A DNA stretch of 64,000 bases from assembly GCF_007786235.1 (NCBI RefSeq), contig NZ_VNFK01000005.1:186001-250000 (forward strand), written 5' to 3'. Under the pieces are notes generated by a model. That model saw only the letters and a program-made list of their open reading frames with translations, was not told the DNA's origin and made no database searches. Origin of the DNA: Paenarthrobacter nitroguajacolicus. GTDB taxonomy: Bacteria > Actinomycetota > Actinomycetes > Actinomycetales > Micrococcaceae. The position numbers were made by a program, and so were the translations under genes. Shown here piece after piece: positions 16,362-25,027 of this stretch; position 1 is the stretch's first letter, and each line of letters opens with the position of its first letter.

Positions 16362-18247
16362 TGGCCCTCGTTTTGCCGCCGCTGGACTACACGTTGTCGC
16401 CCTACACAGGCCTGGCCCGCGAGCACTGGTGCGCCTACGCCGATTACCTGCTGCGTTCCGCTCACCGGTTTGGCACGGAGGACCACGCCAACATCCACTT
16501 GCCGGGCGCCAACAGCCGTTACGGGCCCAGGAGTGATTCGCTGGAGGCCTTCGCCCGCACGTTCCTGTTGGCATCGTTCCGGATCGCGGGGGATCCCTCA
16601 GCTACGGGGTGGATCGCTGAGTGGTACGCCGACGGACTCGACGCCGGAACCAACCCCGCGAACCCGGACCGGTGGCCGACGCCAGGTGAGCTGGGGCAGG
16701 CGAAGGTGGAAGCGGCGTCGTTGGCTGTCGGGCTGGCACTGACCCGCGACGTGCTGTGGGAAAAGCTGCCCGGGCGTGTGCAGGAGCAGCTTATCGCGTG
16801 GTTCGAGACCGTGATCGGCGAGGAGTACCCGCCCATCAATTGGGTGTGGTTCCAGATTGTGGTGGAGACGTTCCTGGCATCCGTTGGGGGTCGGTCTTCG
16901 GGCGAGGATATCGACGCCGGGCTTGCCGTCCACGATGCCTTGTACCGGGGCGGTGGCTGGTTTGCGGACGGTCCCGAACGCGCGTACGACCATTACGTCG
17001 GCTGGGCCTTCCAGGTCTACCCGCAGCTGTGGGCGCTGATGGCGCCGAACGATCCGCGTGTAGCGGCACGCAAGAAGCTCGACGGCGACCGGCTGGCTGA
17101 GTATCTGGACGACGCATCGCATCTTGTGGGTGCGAATGGTGCACCGCTCATTCAAGGGCGCAGCCTGATCTACAGGTTTGCGGCCGCAGCACCGTTCTGG
17201 GTGGGGGAACTGTCCGGGCATTCTCCTTTGTCGCCGGGCCTGAGTCGGCGTGCTGCTTCCGGGATGCTTGGCTACTTTGCCCGCCACGGCTCCATCACTG
17301 ACGATGGGTTGCTGTCCATCGGCTGGCACGGAGAGTTCGCTGGGATGAAGCAGGCCTATTCCGGTGCCGGTTCCCCGTACTGGGCGGCGAAGGGCATGCT
17401 GGGCTTGGCACTGCCGGCGGATCACCCGGCGTGGACCGCTGTGGAAGCTCCATTGCCTGTTGAAGTCGCGGACACGCAGCGGCTGATTGCGGCTCCGGGG
17501 TGGCAGATTGACGGCACGGTCGCTGACGGGGTTGTCAGGATCCGGAACCATGCCACGGACCACGCTGTGGTTGGGGCCTTGGTGGCGGACTCGCCGTTGT
17601 ACGCACGGATCGGGTACTCAACCCACACATTCCCCGACCTCTCACCGGAGTCTCGGGACAACGCGGTGGTCTTCGTTGATCCCTCCGGCCGGTTGACGCA
17701 TCGGACGGGTTTTGAATACCTCGGTTCCTTCTCCGAGGACGGTGTGCAGGTGGGCGCTTCCCGCTTCACTGCACACTGGATCGAGCCCGACCCCGACGCC
17801 GGTCCCGACCACGGCAGCGGCGTGTCCGGCACCGCGACACCTGGTCCCTCTGTGACAGTGGTGTCGATAACGCGCGGTGCCATTGAGCTGCGATTGGTCC
17901 GGGTCCGGTCTGAAGGCCCGGCCGCTCCACTCCGGATTGGTGGTTGGCCGGTGGATGCTTCCTCGTCCGTTGTCAGCTCGGTCCGGGCTGTTCCTGGGTT
18001 CGGCCGGCCCTTGGACACTTCCGGGACGTTCGTCCGCTCCGGTGCCCACCCCGTGGGTTCGGAGCTCACCATTCCATGGGTGGGAACCTCGGGAACCGCG
18101 CACGACGGCGACTACGCCGCCGTCGTGGTCCTCGCCGGTGACGGAGGTGCTTCGACGGACGCAGGTGTCACGTATGCCGATGACCACTTCGAGTTCCCCG
18201 ACGGCACGTCAATATCACTGGAGCAGCTCGCTCGTTTCCACGGATAG
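16361..18247 (+). CDS. DUF2264 domain protein, probable glycan-active enzyme
   Basis: A 628-residue protein of the DUF2264 family. The N-terminal half (about 1-370) is a helical toroid with family motifs: YTGLAREHWCAYADYLL, SRYGPRSDSLEAFAR, PPINWVWFQIVVETFL, DGPERAYDHYVGWAFQVYP and AYSGAGSPYWAAKGMLGLAL. The C-terminal half is beta-rich. Members occur next to polysaccharide lyases and glycosyl hydrolases, and the fold resembles the (alpha/alpha) barrels of lyases and unsaturated-uronidase enzymes; the reaction is not established. No signal peptide. It starts within the stop codon of the regulator (TGATG) and ends the rightward operon before a hairpin. Confidence 0.88.
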   Translation: MALVLPPLDYTLSPYTGLAREHWCAYADYLLRSAHRFGTEDHANIHLPGANSRYGPRSDSLEAFARTFLLASFRIAGDPSATGWIAEWYADGLDAGTNPANPDRWPTPGELGQAKVEAASLAVGLALTRDVLWEKLPGRVQEQLIAWFETVIGEEYPPINWVWFQIVVETFLASVGGRSSGEDIDAGLAVHDALYRGGGWFADGPERAYDHYVGWAFQVYPQLWALMAPNDPRVAARKKLDGDRLAEYLDDASHLVGANGAPLIQGRSLIYRFAAAAPFWVGELSGHSPLSPGLSRRAASGMLGYFARHGSITDDGLLSIGWHGEFAGMKQAYSGAGSPYWAAKGMLGLALPADHPAWTAVEAPLPVEVADTQRLIAAPGWQIDGTVADGVVRIRNHATDHAVVGALVADSPLYARIGYSTHTFPDLSPESRDNAVVFVDPSGRLTHRTGFEYLGSFSEDGVQVGASRFTAHWIEPDPDAGPDHGSGVSGTATPGPSVTVVSITRGAIELRLVRVRSEGPAAPLRIGGWPVDASSSVVSSVRAVPGFGRPLDTSGTFVRSGAHPVGSELTIPWVGTSGTAHDGDYAAVVVLAGDGGASTDAGVTYADDHFEFPDGTSISLEQLARFHG

Positions 18248-18297
18248 CTGAGGGTTGGACGGCAGTACCAGGCTGGGTGTGCTGTCCGGATCGGGGT

Positions 18298-18341
18298 CTT
18301 GCTGCGGAACGAGCCGTGCGCACGGCACATTGCGCAGCAAG
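18298..18341. terminator. compound hairpin after the DUF2264 gene
   Basis: CTTGCTGCG (18298-18306) pairs with CGCAGCAAG (18333-18341), and the loop itself holds the perfect palindrome GCCGTGCGCACGGC (18313-18326). No T-run follows. Likely the end of the rightward glycan operon. Confidence 0.6.
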
Positions 18342-18383
18342 CCATCGAATCGGGTGACTCCGGGGTTGAAGTAGGCTCGCGGG

Positions 18384-19181
18384 ATGAGCCAAACCGAACG
18401 AGCACGCTTCCTCGCTGCCTACGACGAGAACCTCCGCACCGATGCCGAGACCCCAAGCGCACTCAAAGTGACCAGGCTCGGACCCCTGCGCTTGGTGACC
18501 TTCATGGAGGGGCGGGGCTTCGTCACCTACCAGAATCTCGGTGATGCGGACGCAGAGGGCATCCGCCGGCTTGTTGCCGAGGCAGTCGCCTACTTCCGCG
18601 CAGAACCCAACATCACCAGGGTCGAATGGAAATCCCGTGGCCATGACCACGCCCCGGGGTTGCATGGGGCCCTCATCGAAAACGGCTTCACCAAGGATCA
18701 CCCCGAGTCGATCATGATTGGTGAAGCAAAGGCTTTGAGCACTCCGGTTCCGCTTCCCGACGGCGTGACGCTGCGGCAGGTGGAGGAGGAAACCGATGTG
18801 CGGGCGATGAGCGCGATGCAGGACGAGGTCTTTGGCGAGCCGGTCTCAGATGAGATGGCTGATGCCCTGCTGCGTCGGCTGTCGCTGGGTGACGGGATGC
18901 AACTCTGGGTGGCCGAAGCGGAAGGCCGGATTGTCAGCGCGGGACGCTTGGAACCAGTTCCCGGCACGATTTTTGCCGGCATCTGGGGCGGTGCCACAAG
19001 AGAAGAGTGGCGCGGCCGGGGGATTTACCGGGCGTTGACGGCACGTCGCGCGCACGTCGCGCTTGAGTTGGGGAAGACCCTCATCCACAGTGACTCCACC
19101 GAGTTCTCCCGCCCAATCCTGGAGCGGTCGGGATTACTCAAGGTTTCGACCACCGCCCCGTACCGCTGGGTGCGGAGCTGA
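18384..19181 (+). CDS. GNAT family N-acetyltransferase
   Basis: A 265-residue protein with a degenerate N-terminal half and a recognisable C-terminal GNAT fold. The acetyl-CoA motif A is GGATREEWRGRGIYRALTARR (about residues 209-229), matching the Q/RxxGxG/A pattern, and the preceding strand WVAEAEGRIVSAGRLE is typical. A divergent N-terminal acetyltransferase-like half (RVEWKSRGHDHAPGLHGALI) suggests a tandem-domain protein. Cytoplasmic. Substrate unknown. It stands alone between two hairpins. The ATG at 18384 has only a weak GCGGGA upstream. Confidence 0.87.
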   Translation: MSQTERARFLAAYDENLRTDAETPSALKVTRLGPLRLVTFMEGRGFVTYQNLGDADAEGIRRLVAEAVAYFRAEPNITRVEWKSRGHDHAPGLHGALIENGFTKDHPESIMIGEAKALSTPVPLPDGVTLRQVEEETDVRAMSAMQDEVFGEPVSDEMADALLRRLSLGDGMQLWVAEAEGRIVSAGRLEPVPGTIFAGIWGGATREEWRGRGIYRALTARRAHVALELGKTLIHSDSTEFSRPILERSGLLKVSTTAPYRWVRS

Positions 19182-19309
19182 GAAGCTCAAGCGACTTTAC
19201 CGGCCAGCCGCCGGTTGAGACGATTTCGGTGAACAAGCGGCCTTCCCGTGGGGACCGACCCGAGGATTTCCATGGCATGGTCTTGCTTCCATGCGCAGGC
19301 CAAGCTGGC

Positions 19310-19345
19310 GTGAGGCCCCTCGGGACGAATCCCAAGGGGCCTCAC
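19310..19345. terminator. terminator-like palindrome between convergent genes
   Basis: GTGAGGCCCCT (19310-19320) pairs with AGGGGCCTCAC (19335-19345), with a further CGGGA/TCCCA inner pairing. It separates the GNAT gene (plus) from the GH30 gene (minus). Confidence 0.75.
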
Positions 19346-19360
19346 TAGCTCACAAAACCT

Positions 19361-22300
19361 CTACTTCCCTGCAGCGAAGTAGCTCACGCACTGTCCCTGG
19401 TTCTTGAACACGGGCTGCGGGCTGGTCTTCCAGCCGTCGTTCTTGCACGCGTCCTTCCCCGTGGACACCGCAACGCGGTACTCCTTGGTGGTGCCGTCCG
19501 GTGCGGTCACGGTGACTACCGCCGTCGGGTTTTCTGCCGTTGGCTGTTGAACCGCCACCTTGGCGTTCGCGTCCAGCGGGTAGCCGACGACGGCGGGACT
19601 CGCTGACGTTGACAACACCCGGTAGTCGGTGGTGGCCGGGGCGAACCCCACCACGGAGGCCTGGTTCACGAGGAGCGTGCCGAGGTCGGCAAGGCCGGCA
19701 TCAGCCAAACGTGACCCGGCAATGGCCACCTCCGCGATCTTGGTGTACGAAGCCGTGGTCACAAACGAAACCCTGATGCCACGGGTCGTGACGGGGTCGA
19801 AGCGCACGGTGACCGGTGTCGCCGTCGAAAGTCCCGTGACGGTTCCCGCAGCGGTGTCCTTCCACGCGCCGGCGGCATCCTGGTACTGGACCTTGAGGCT
19901 CTGGGCAGCCTTCTCAGCGGATGTCACCGTCACCGAATCCACGGTGTAGTCGCGGCCGAAGGCGTAGCTCAGACTGTCGCCGGCACGGCCTCCACTCACC
20001 CAGTTGGACCAGCGCGTGGAGGTGTTGGCGTCGCAGGTGTTCTTTGCGATGTAGGAGCCTTCGGTGTAGCTGGCGGTGGCCGTGGTGGTGGGATCGTCCT
20101 TGCAGATGTTGGCTACGGGAACGCGGTCAACCACAATGACGGTCAGTGTTGCCGGGAGTCCGTTGGCGGTTCCCTGCACCGTAACGGTGCCCGGAGTTTG
20201 CAGTGAGGCATCCGAGACTGAGGACCAGTCCCAGGTCACCGCGAGCGGGTTCCGGGCTGGGCCGTCCGCTATCTGGCCGGGAACGGTACCCGGAGCCGCA
20301 GCTTGTGCGGAAGCCACCGACGATCCAACGCCAACGGTCACTGAAGCCGGGTCTGTGGCGATGTAGGAGCCAACGGTGACTGTCAAAACGGCTTCGAATG
20401 TTTGGCCGTAGGGGTCAGCGCCGGAACCGTACACGGTTACTTTGCCGGCCTTTTGCCAGGAGGCAGGATCGACGGGAGTCCACGTAACAGCCAGTGGTTT
20501 GCCCGGACCGGCCTCGTAGACGGGGGTGACAGTCGCGGGCAGGGCCGGTGCCGTACCTACGGGGGTGCTCAGTTCAACGGGAGAGACTCCCAGGAGCTTC
20601 AGGTCTGCGATGTCTGTGAAAGCCCACGCCTGGTGCGGGTTGGCCGATGCCGTGGCCGTGGTTCCGGTGGAAGATGCCAAAGCCACGGACGTTCCAGTCG
20701 CGGTCTGGTTGCCCGAAACCTGCAGGGCAATGGCCGCGGCGGCGTTTACCAGGGTCCACTGCCTGCCGTTCTCGGTGGTCACTATCCACTGTGCAGAGGG
20801 AGTGGTCTTGGCCTGATCCAAGGTCATGGATGTCAAAGATGCCGCGCCCGACTGGCTCCCGTTGAGCACACCGCCGTTGCCAGTGAGCACTTTGCCGTCC
20901 TTGTTGCTCAGGACCCAGCGGAGATCGTTCGCGAATTCGTCCTTGCCGTTCACCGCAGTGAACGTCCACATCTGTGGAGCGACACCTGCCGCGTCCGTGC
21001 CCAGTTCTTCGATTGTCGCTGCACCATTCATCCCGGCAGTCAGGTACTTGCCGCTGGCTTCACCTGTCAGGTGATAGCTGTGACCGTCCTCCACCGGTGC
21101 GGCATCGTCCGAAACTCCGCTGACGCCGTCGACGACGAACGTCACCACTGATGCGGCAGGAACGTCGAGGGTCGCGGACTTGGCCGCAGTGTCGACGGCG
21201 ACCGGCGCACCTTTGACGAGGGCATTCTTCTCGATGTCCTCCAGCGGCGATTTGGTGGTGACCACAGGCGTGACCTTGGCGCCGGGGGCAATCTTGCCGA
21301 AGCGGCTGAGGTCGATGGTGACCTTTTCCGCCGTCGGGGTGTCATTGAAGTGGACCAGCGTGGCCCCGTTGCCGTCGGCTCGGAGGGCGCTGGCGGTCTT
21401 GGCGTTGTCGTTCTGGATGAGGAAGTCGCCCGGACGGATGTAGTGCGTGAAGTTCCGGGTGGTGTTGTACTTCTGGTTGGTCAGGACCTTGCATTTGGCC
21501 TGATCCTGGGTTGCGCCATCGTTGATTCGACGGTTGGAGAAGCCCTCACGACCTTCGTAGTTGCAATCGAAGTCAACGTAGATGGAACCCCAACCCTTGT
21601 CGGCCTTCTCCTGCTTGTAGGTGTCCTCCACGGGCTGCCAAAACACCCAGGCGTTGGGGTCGAGTTCGCGGAGATCGTTGACCATGCGGCTGGCGATGCC
21701 CAGGCCGTTGGTGATGTTGGAGCGGTCCCAGCCACTGGTGGAATCACCGAGCACCGGGTTGCCGGGCCAGAATCCGCCCACTTCGCTCATCCATAGCGGC
21801 TTGTCCGTGGAGCTGGCCAGGTCGCGGACCCGGCGTCGATCATTCGTGCCGTACGTGTGGACGTTGAGCTGCGCAACGGCGTCCTTGGCTGCCTGGCTGT
21901 AGCCGTTCCAGTTGGTCATGAACTTGGTGGGATCGGTCTCGTCCATCGCGGAGATCACGGCGTCCGTGGTGCCTTTGGCGAGTTCCGCAGCCAACAGCTT
22001 GGTCACCCGGTCCTGGGCTGCCGGGTAGATCAGTGCGCCCTCCTGCTTCTGTGTGTACGTGGTGGGTGGCTTGCCGGTGGCGGTGTTGATGTCCGTGCCC
22101 CAGTAGCCGGAGTTGGGTTCGTTGAACGGATCGACCGTGTCCACCGTGATACCGCTGCCCTTTTCGAGAAGCTCTACGGCGTTCCTCATGTACGCGGCGA
22201 ACTTCGCCTCCGCTTCGGGCAGGAGGTTTTCGCCCTTGGCGGTGTTCACTTGGCCGGAAACATAGCCGCTCTTGGTCATGAACCAGGGCGGGGAGTTGCT

Positions 22301-22879
22301 GAAAGCTTCCCAGTGGGTGATCTGCTGGTCGGCAGCGAGGCGCTCCACCCACCAGCGCTGGTTCTGGTCGGCGTCGGGGTTGTAGGACGCGGGATCGTCA
22401 GGGTTCCAGGCGTTCAAGAACGCGAGCTTGTTGGCCTGCGTTTTGTCGACGGTTCCGTCAGGGTTGTAGAGGTTCGACGCCGGTTGGCCGGGTCGCGCCT
22501 CGGTGACAGGTTTCCACCATCCCTCCACGGCGCTGCCGTCGTTGAGGTAGTCAGCAACATCTGACGCGTTGCCTCCGCCCACGTTGTAGCGGGCGATGTT
22601 GAGGTTGAGCCCATCCTCGCCGAAGACCTTCTGGTACAGCTCCTCACGCAGCTCGGGGGAGTATCCCGCCGTAGCATTCGCGAACCACACCAAACTGGTG
22701 CCCCAGCCTTCGAACGCTTCACCACGGCTGGCGGGGTTCGGGGTGATGGTGACGGCAGTTGCGTCAGCGGCGTGTGCTGGTGGGGTTGTTGCGGGCATGA
22801 GTGCCAGGCCGGCTGCGGCTGTGACAGCTGCTGCCAGCACGGCCACTGGCTTCCGGATTCTTCGCGCGGTAAACGCCAT
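19361..22879 (-). CDS. secreted multidomain GH30 family glycosidase, likely beta-1,6-galactanase type
   Basis: An 1172-residue secreted enzyme. The signal peptide ends near AHA/AD (residues 37/38). The GH30 catalytic domain (about 45-560) carries the predicted acid/base Glu254 (DPFNEPNSGYW) and nucleophile Glu366 (LWMSEVGGFWPG). Then follow a ricin-like trefoil region (about 600-760), two Ig-like group 4 modules (VSPVELSTPVGTAP and a second at about 850), a discoidin-like carbohydrate-binding module (NTSTRWSNWVSGG), a cadherin-like beta-sandwich, and a short Cys-bearing tail (ACKNDGWKTSPQPVFKNQG) seen at the end of many actinobacterial exoproteins. Galactanase activity is inferred from the overall resemblance; the GH30 assignment is firm. 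Divergent from a GntR-MFS pair. Confidence 0.88.
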   Translation of the reverse strand: MAFTARRIRKPVAVLAAAVTAAAGLALMPATTPPAHAADATAVTITPNPASRGEAFEGWGTSLVWFANATAGYSPELREELYQKVFGEDGLNLNIARYNVGGGNASDVADYLNDGSAVEGWWKPVTEARPGQPASNLYNPDGTVDKTQANKLAFLNAWNPDDPASYNPDADQNQRWWVERLAADQQITHWEAFSNSPPWFMTKSGYVSGQVNTAKGENLLPEAEAKFAAYMRNAVELLEKGSGITVDTVDPFNEPNSGYWGTDINTATGKPPTTYTQKQEGALIYPAAQDRVTKLLAAELAKGTTDAVISAMDETDPTKFMTNWNGYSQAAKDAVAQLNVHTYGTNDRRRVRDLASSTDKPLWMSEVGGFWPGNPVLGDSTSGWDRSNITNGLGIASRMVNDLRELDPNAWVFWQPVEDTYKQEKADKGWGSIYVDFDCNYEGREGFSNRRINDGATQDQAKCKVLTNQKYNTTRNFTHYIRPGDFLIQNDNAKTASALRADGNGATLVHFNDTPTAEKVTIDLSRFGKIAPGAKVTPVVTTKSPLEDIEKNALVKGAPVAVDTAAKSATLDVPAASVVTFVVDGVSGVSDDAAPVEDGHSYHLTGEASGKYLTAGMNGAATIEELGTDAAGVAPQMWTFTAVNGKDEFANDLRWVLSNKDGKVLTGNGGVLNGSQSGAASLTSMTLDQAKTTPSAQWIVTTENGRQWTLVNAAAAIALQVSGNQTATGTSVALASSTGTTATASANPHQAWAFTDIADLKLLGVSPVELSTPVGTAPALPATVTPVYEAGPGKPLAVTWTPVDPASWQKAGKVTVYGSGADPYGQTFEAVLTVTVGSYIATDPASVTVGVGSSVASAQAAAPGTVPGQIADGPARNPLAVTWDWSSVSDASLQTPGTVTVQGTANGLPATLTVIVVDRVPVANICKDDPTTTATASYTEGSYIAKNTCDANTSTRWSNWVSGGRAGDSLSYAFGRDYTVDSVTVTSAEKAAQSLKVQYQDAAGAWKDTAAGTVTGLSTATPVTVRFDPVTTRGIRVSFVTTASYTKIAEVAIAGSRLADAGLADLGTLLVNQASVVGFAPATTDYRVLSTSASPAVVGYPLDANAKVAVQQPTAENPTAVVTVTAPDGTTKEYRVAVSTGKDACKNDGWKTSPQPVFKNQGQCVSYFAAGK

Positions 22880-23054
22880 GGGTGGACCTCATCGTCGGGG
22901 TTCGGTGTGATGGTGCACGGTCTTCGCGGGAAGGCCCGAGCAAGCCGAGACTATGAGGCGGGTCAGGGTGTCACAAGGCACTCGAACAGGGTCGAACGGG
23001 CTTGGTCGTAAGTGGTCGCTGCCGTAACAAGGTTGCCCGCCACTTCCGTAACCG

Positions 23055-23070
23055 TGTATAGATGTATACA
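23055..23070. promoter_or_regulatory. candidate GntR operator
   Basis: TGTATA-GATG-TATACA is a perfect inverted repeat 31 bases before the GTG start of the GntR gene, nested in the longer pairing GTGTA...TACAC (23054-23077). It overlaps a TATAGA hexamer that could be a -10 element, so binding would block transcription. Confidence 0.65.
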
Positions 23071-23101
23071 AGTACACCTTTTCTCGGCAGGGCGGCATCA
23101 C

Positions 23102-23767
23102 GTGGCAGATCCTCAATCACGCAACACCGGGGCTCACTTGGTCTATGGCGAGTTGAAACGCCGGATCCTCAGCCTCGAACTCAAGCCGGGTGAGCGTATC
23201 TACGAACCCGCCATGGCGACTGCACTGAAGGTCAGCCGCACTCCACTCCGTGAGGCCATCCGTCGCTTGGTTTCGGAGAGCCTGCTCGAACAGCAACCCA
23301 CCGGGGGAGTGCTGGTGCCGGCGCTGGATGAGAAGGTGATTTCAGAGCTGTACGACGTCCGGGCCGCCCTGGAATCCCTGATGGCTCGTGAAGCGTGCGC
23401 CAATGCCACCGCGGCAGATCTCGACGAACTGAACGGCATTGTGGCCCGCAACGCAGCGATGGTGGAGTTTGCCGACGAAGCCATGAAGTACGGGGTTGCC
23501 CTGCACGCCGCGATCGCCAGAATCGCCGGAAACTCTTGGGCCCGCCGCTTCCATGAGCAGATCGCCAGTCAGGTGGAACGCTACCGATACTTCACCAATA
23601 ACGCTCCCGAACGCCGCGACGAAGCACTCGCCAATCACCGGCTCCTGGTTGAGGCCATCGCTTCCAAGGATTCGGAAAAGGCAGCAAAGATTGCCTTTGA
23701 CCACGTCATCGGTGCGCGGGATGAGACCCTGCGAGTCATCTCAGGCACCGGCCTCGTCATCGGATGA
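23102..23767 (+). CDS. GntR family regulator, FadR subfamily
   Basis: A 221-residue regulator. Residues 10-75 are the winged helix (LVYGELKRRILSLELKPGER, then VSRTPLREAIRRLVSESLLE); the C-terminal all-helical FCD domain (about 85-215) has metal-ligand histidines in ALHAAIARIAGNSWARRFHEQ and LANHRLLVEAI. The start is a GTG at 23102, giving the normal family length; the frame is open further upstream but that part overlaps the operator. It is coupled to the MFS gene by ATGA and probably controls it in response to an organic acid. The effector is not identifiable from sequence. Confidence 0.9.
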   Translation: MADPQSRNTGAHLVYGELKRRILSLELKPGERIYEPAMATALKVSRTPLREAIRRLVSESLLEQQPTGGVLVPALDEKVISELYDVRAALESLMAREACANATAADLDELNGIVARNAAMVEFADEAMKYGVALHAAIARIAGNSWARRFHEQIASQVERYRYFTNNAPERRDEALANHRLLVEAIASKDSEKAAKIAFDHVIGARDETLRVISGTGLVIG

Positions 23768-24936
23768 TCGGCGAACTCGGACGGCGCTCGTCCACCGCAC
23801 TCCTGGTCCACTCGGCGCTCATCCAAGCTGTGACGTTCCTGGTCCGGCCCGCCACCACATACCGCGCGCTGGAACTGGACGTCCCGGGATTCGCCCTTGG
23901 TCTGCTGGCAGCGAGCTACGCCGTGTTCCCGCTGTTGCTCGCGCTGCCCATCGGCGGACTGGTGGACCGCCTCGGTGAGCGTCGGCTCATGGCCATCGGG
24001 GCCGCCGTCGTGCTGGGTTGTTCTGCGTTTCTGTTGTTCTGGGGAACGTCAGTCCCCGCCTTGGTGGCCGGTACAGCGCTCCTAGGCGCAGGGCAGCTGG
24101 CGTGCGTGGTGGGGCAGCAGGCTGTGGTGGCGAACAACGCTGCGTCATCGCGTCTGGACTCGGCTTTCGGGTACCTGACGTTCGCTGCGTCGCTGGGGCA
24201 AGCGCTCGGTCCGTTGGCGATTTCCTTGGTGGGTGGTGCTGCTGTACGCCCGAATACCCAAGCGATCTTCCTGCTCGCGACAGCAATGAGCTTGGTGCTT
24301 TTCCTGGCGACGTTTGTGATCTCCGGTCGGGTGAGCGGCCGGAGAAGCAAGGCCAACGCCAGCCCCAAGGGTGGCGCAATGTCGCTGCTGAGGACGCCCG
24401 GCGTCGTCCGCGCATTGGCTACGAGCGCTACCGTTCTCGCGGTGGTTGACCTGACCGTGGTCTACTTGCCGGCACTCGGCGCCGAACGCGGACTTACCGC
24501 GGCAACCGTGGGTCTCTTGCTGACAGTCCGTGCGGTCTTCTCCATGATTTCCCGGCTGGGGCTCGGCAGCGTGTCCCGCAGGCTCGGGCGCATGAAACTG
24601 CTGATCCTAAGCCTGGCCATCTCCACAGTTGCCTTGGCTGTGGCCGCAGTTCCGATGCCGGAATGGTTGCTGTTCGTTGTGATGGCCTTCCTCGGCTTAG
24701 GGCTCGGAATCGGCCAACCACTGACCATGTCCTGGCTCTCAGCCCAAGCGCCTGAAGGACAACGTGGTCGCGCCCTGGCCCTGCGTCTGGCCGGAAACAG
24801 GGTGGGCCAGGTGGTGCTGCCCAGTGCCATCGGCGTGGTGGCCGTGGGGCTAGGCGCGGCGGGGGTGTTCCTGGCATCCGCGGTTGCTGTGGGCGGAACC
24901 ATGCTCCTGCTGCGTGGAGTGCGGCTGGACGACTAA
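23764..24936 (+). CDS. MFS transporter
   Basis: A 390-residue major facilitator superfamily protein with twelve predicted helices and the loop 2-3 motif GGLVDRLGERRLMAIG, a variant of the family signature GxLaDrxGrkr. The second half repeats it as RLGLGSVSRRLGRMKLLIL. The start overlaps the GntR stop (ATGA), so transporter and regulator form one unit. It probably moves the small molecule sensed by GntR, by import or efflux; direction and substrate are unknown. A large palindromic element starts one base after its stop codon. Confidence 0.88.
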   Translation: MIGELGRRSSTALLVHSALIQAVTFLVRPATTYRALELDVPGFALGLLAASYAVFPLLLALPIGGLVDRLGERRLMAIGAAVVLGCSAFLLFWGTSVPALVAGTALLGAGQLACVVGQQAVVANNAASSRLDSAFGYLTFAASLGQALGPLAISLVGGAAVRPNTQAIFLLATAMSLVLFLATFVISGRVSGRRSKANASPKGGAMSLLRTPGVVRALATSATVLAVVDLTVVYLPALGAERGLTAATVGLLLTVRAVFSMISRLGLGSVSRRLGRMKLLILSLAISTVALAVAAVPMPEWLLFVVMAFLGLGLGIGQPLTMSWLSAQAPEGQRGRALALRLAGNRVGQVVLPSAIGVVAVGLGAAGVFLASAVAVGGTMLLLRGVRLDD

Positions 24937-24937
24937 T

Positions 24938-25008
24938 CGCCCCAACTGACTGGCAGTAGTGGTTGTTCCCAGCGCTGAGAACAACCACTAATGCGAGCTA
25001 GTTGGGCG
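24938..25008. repeat. large intergenic palindrome, REP-like or bidirectional terminator
   Basis: A 71-base near-perfect inverted repeat. Inner arms TAGTGGTTGTTC (24957-24968) and GAACAACCACTA (24979-24990) are perfect around a 10-base loop; the outer arms CGCCCCAACT and AGTTGGGCG pair with one bulge. It starts one base after the MFS stop, between convergent genes. No second copy is seen in the window. Confidence 0.85.
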
Positions 25009-25027
25009 TCCTGCTCCGCCAGGTGTG

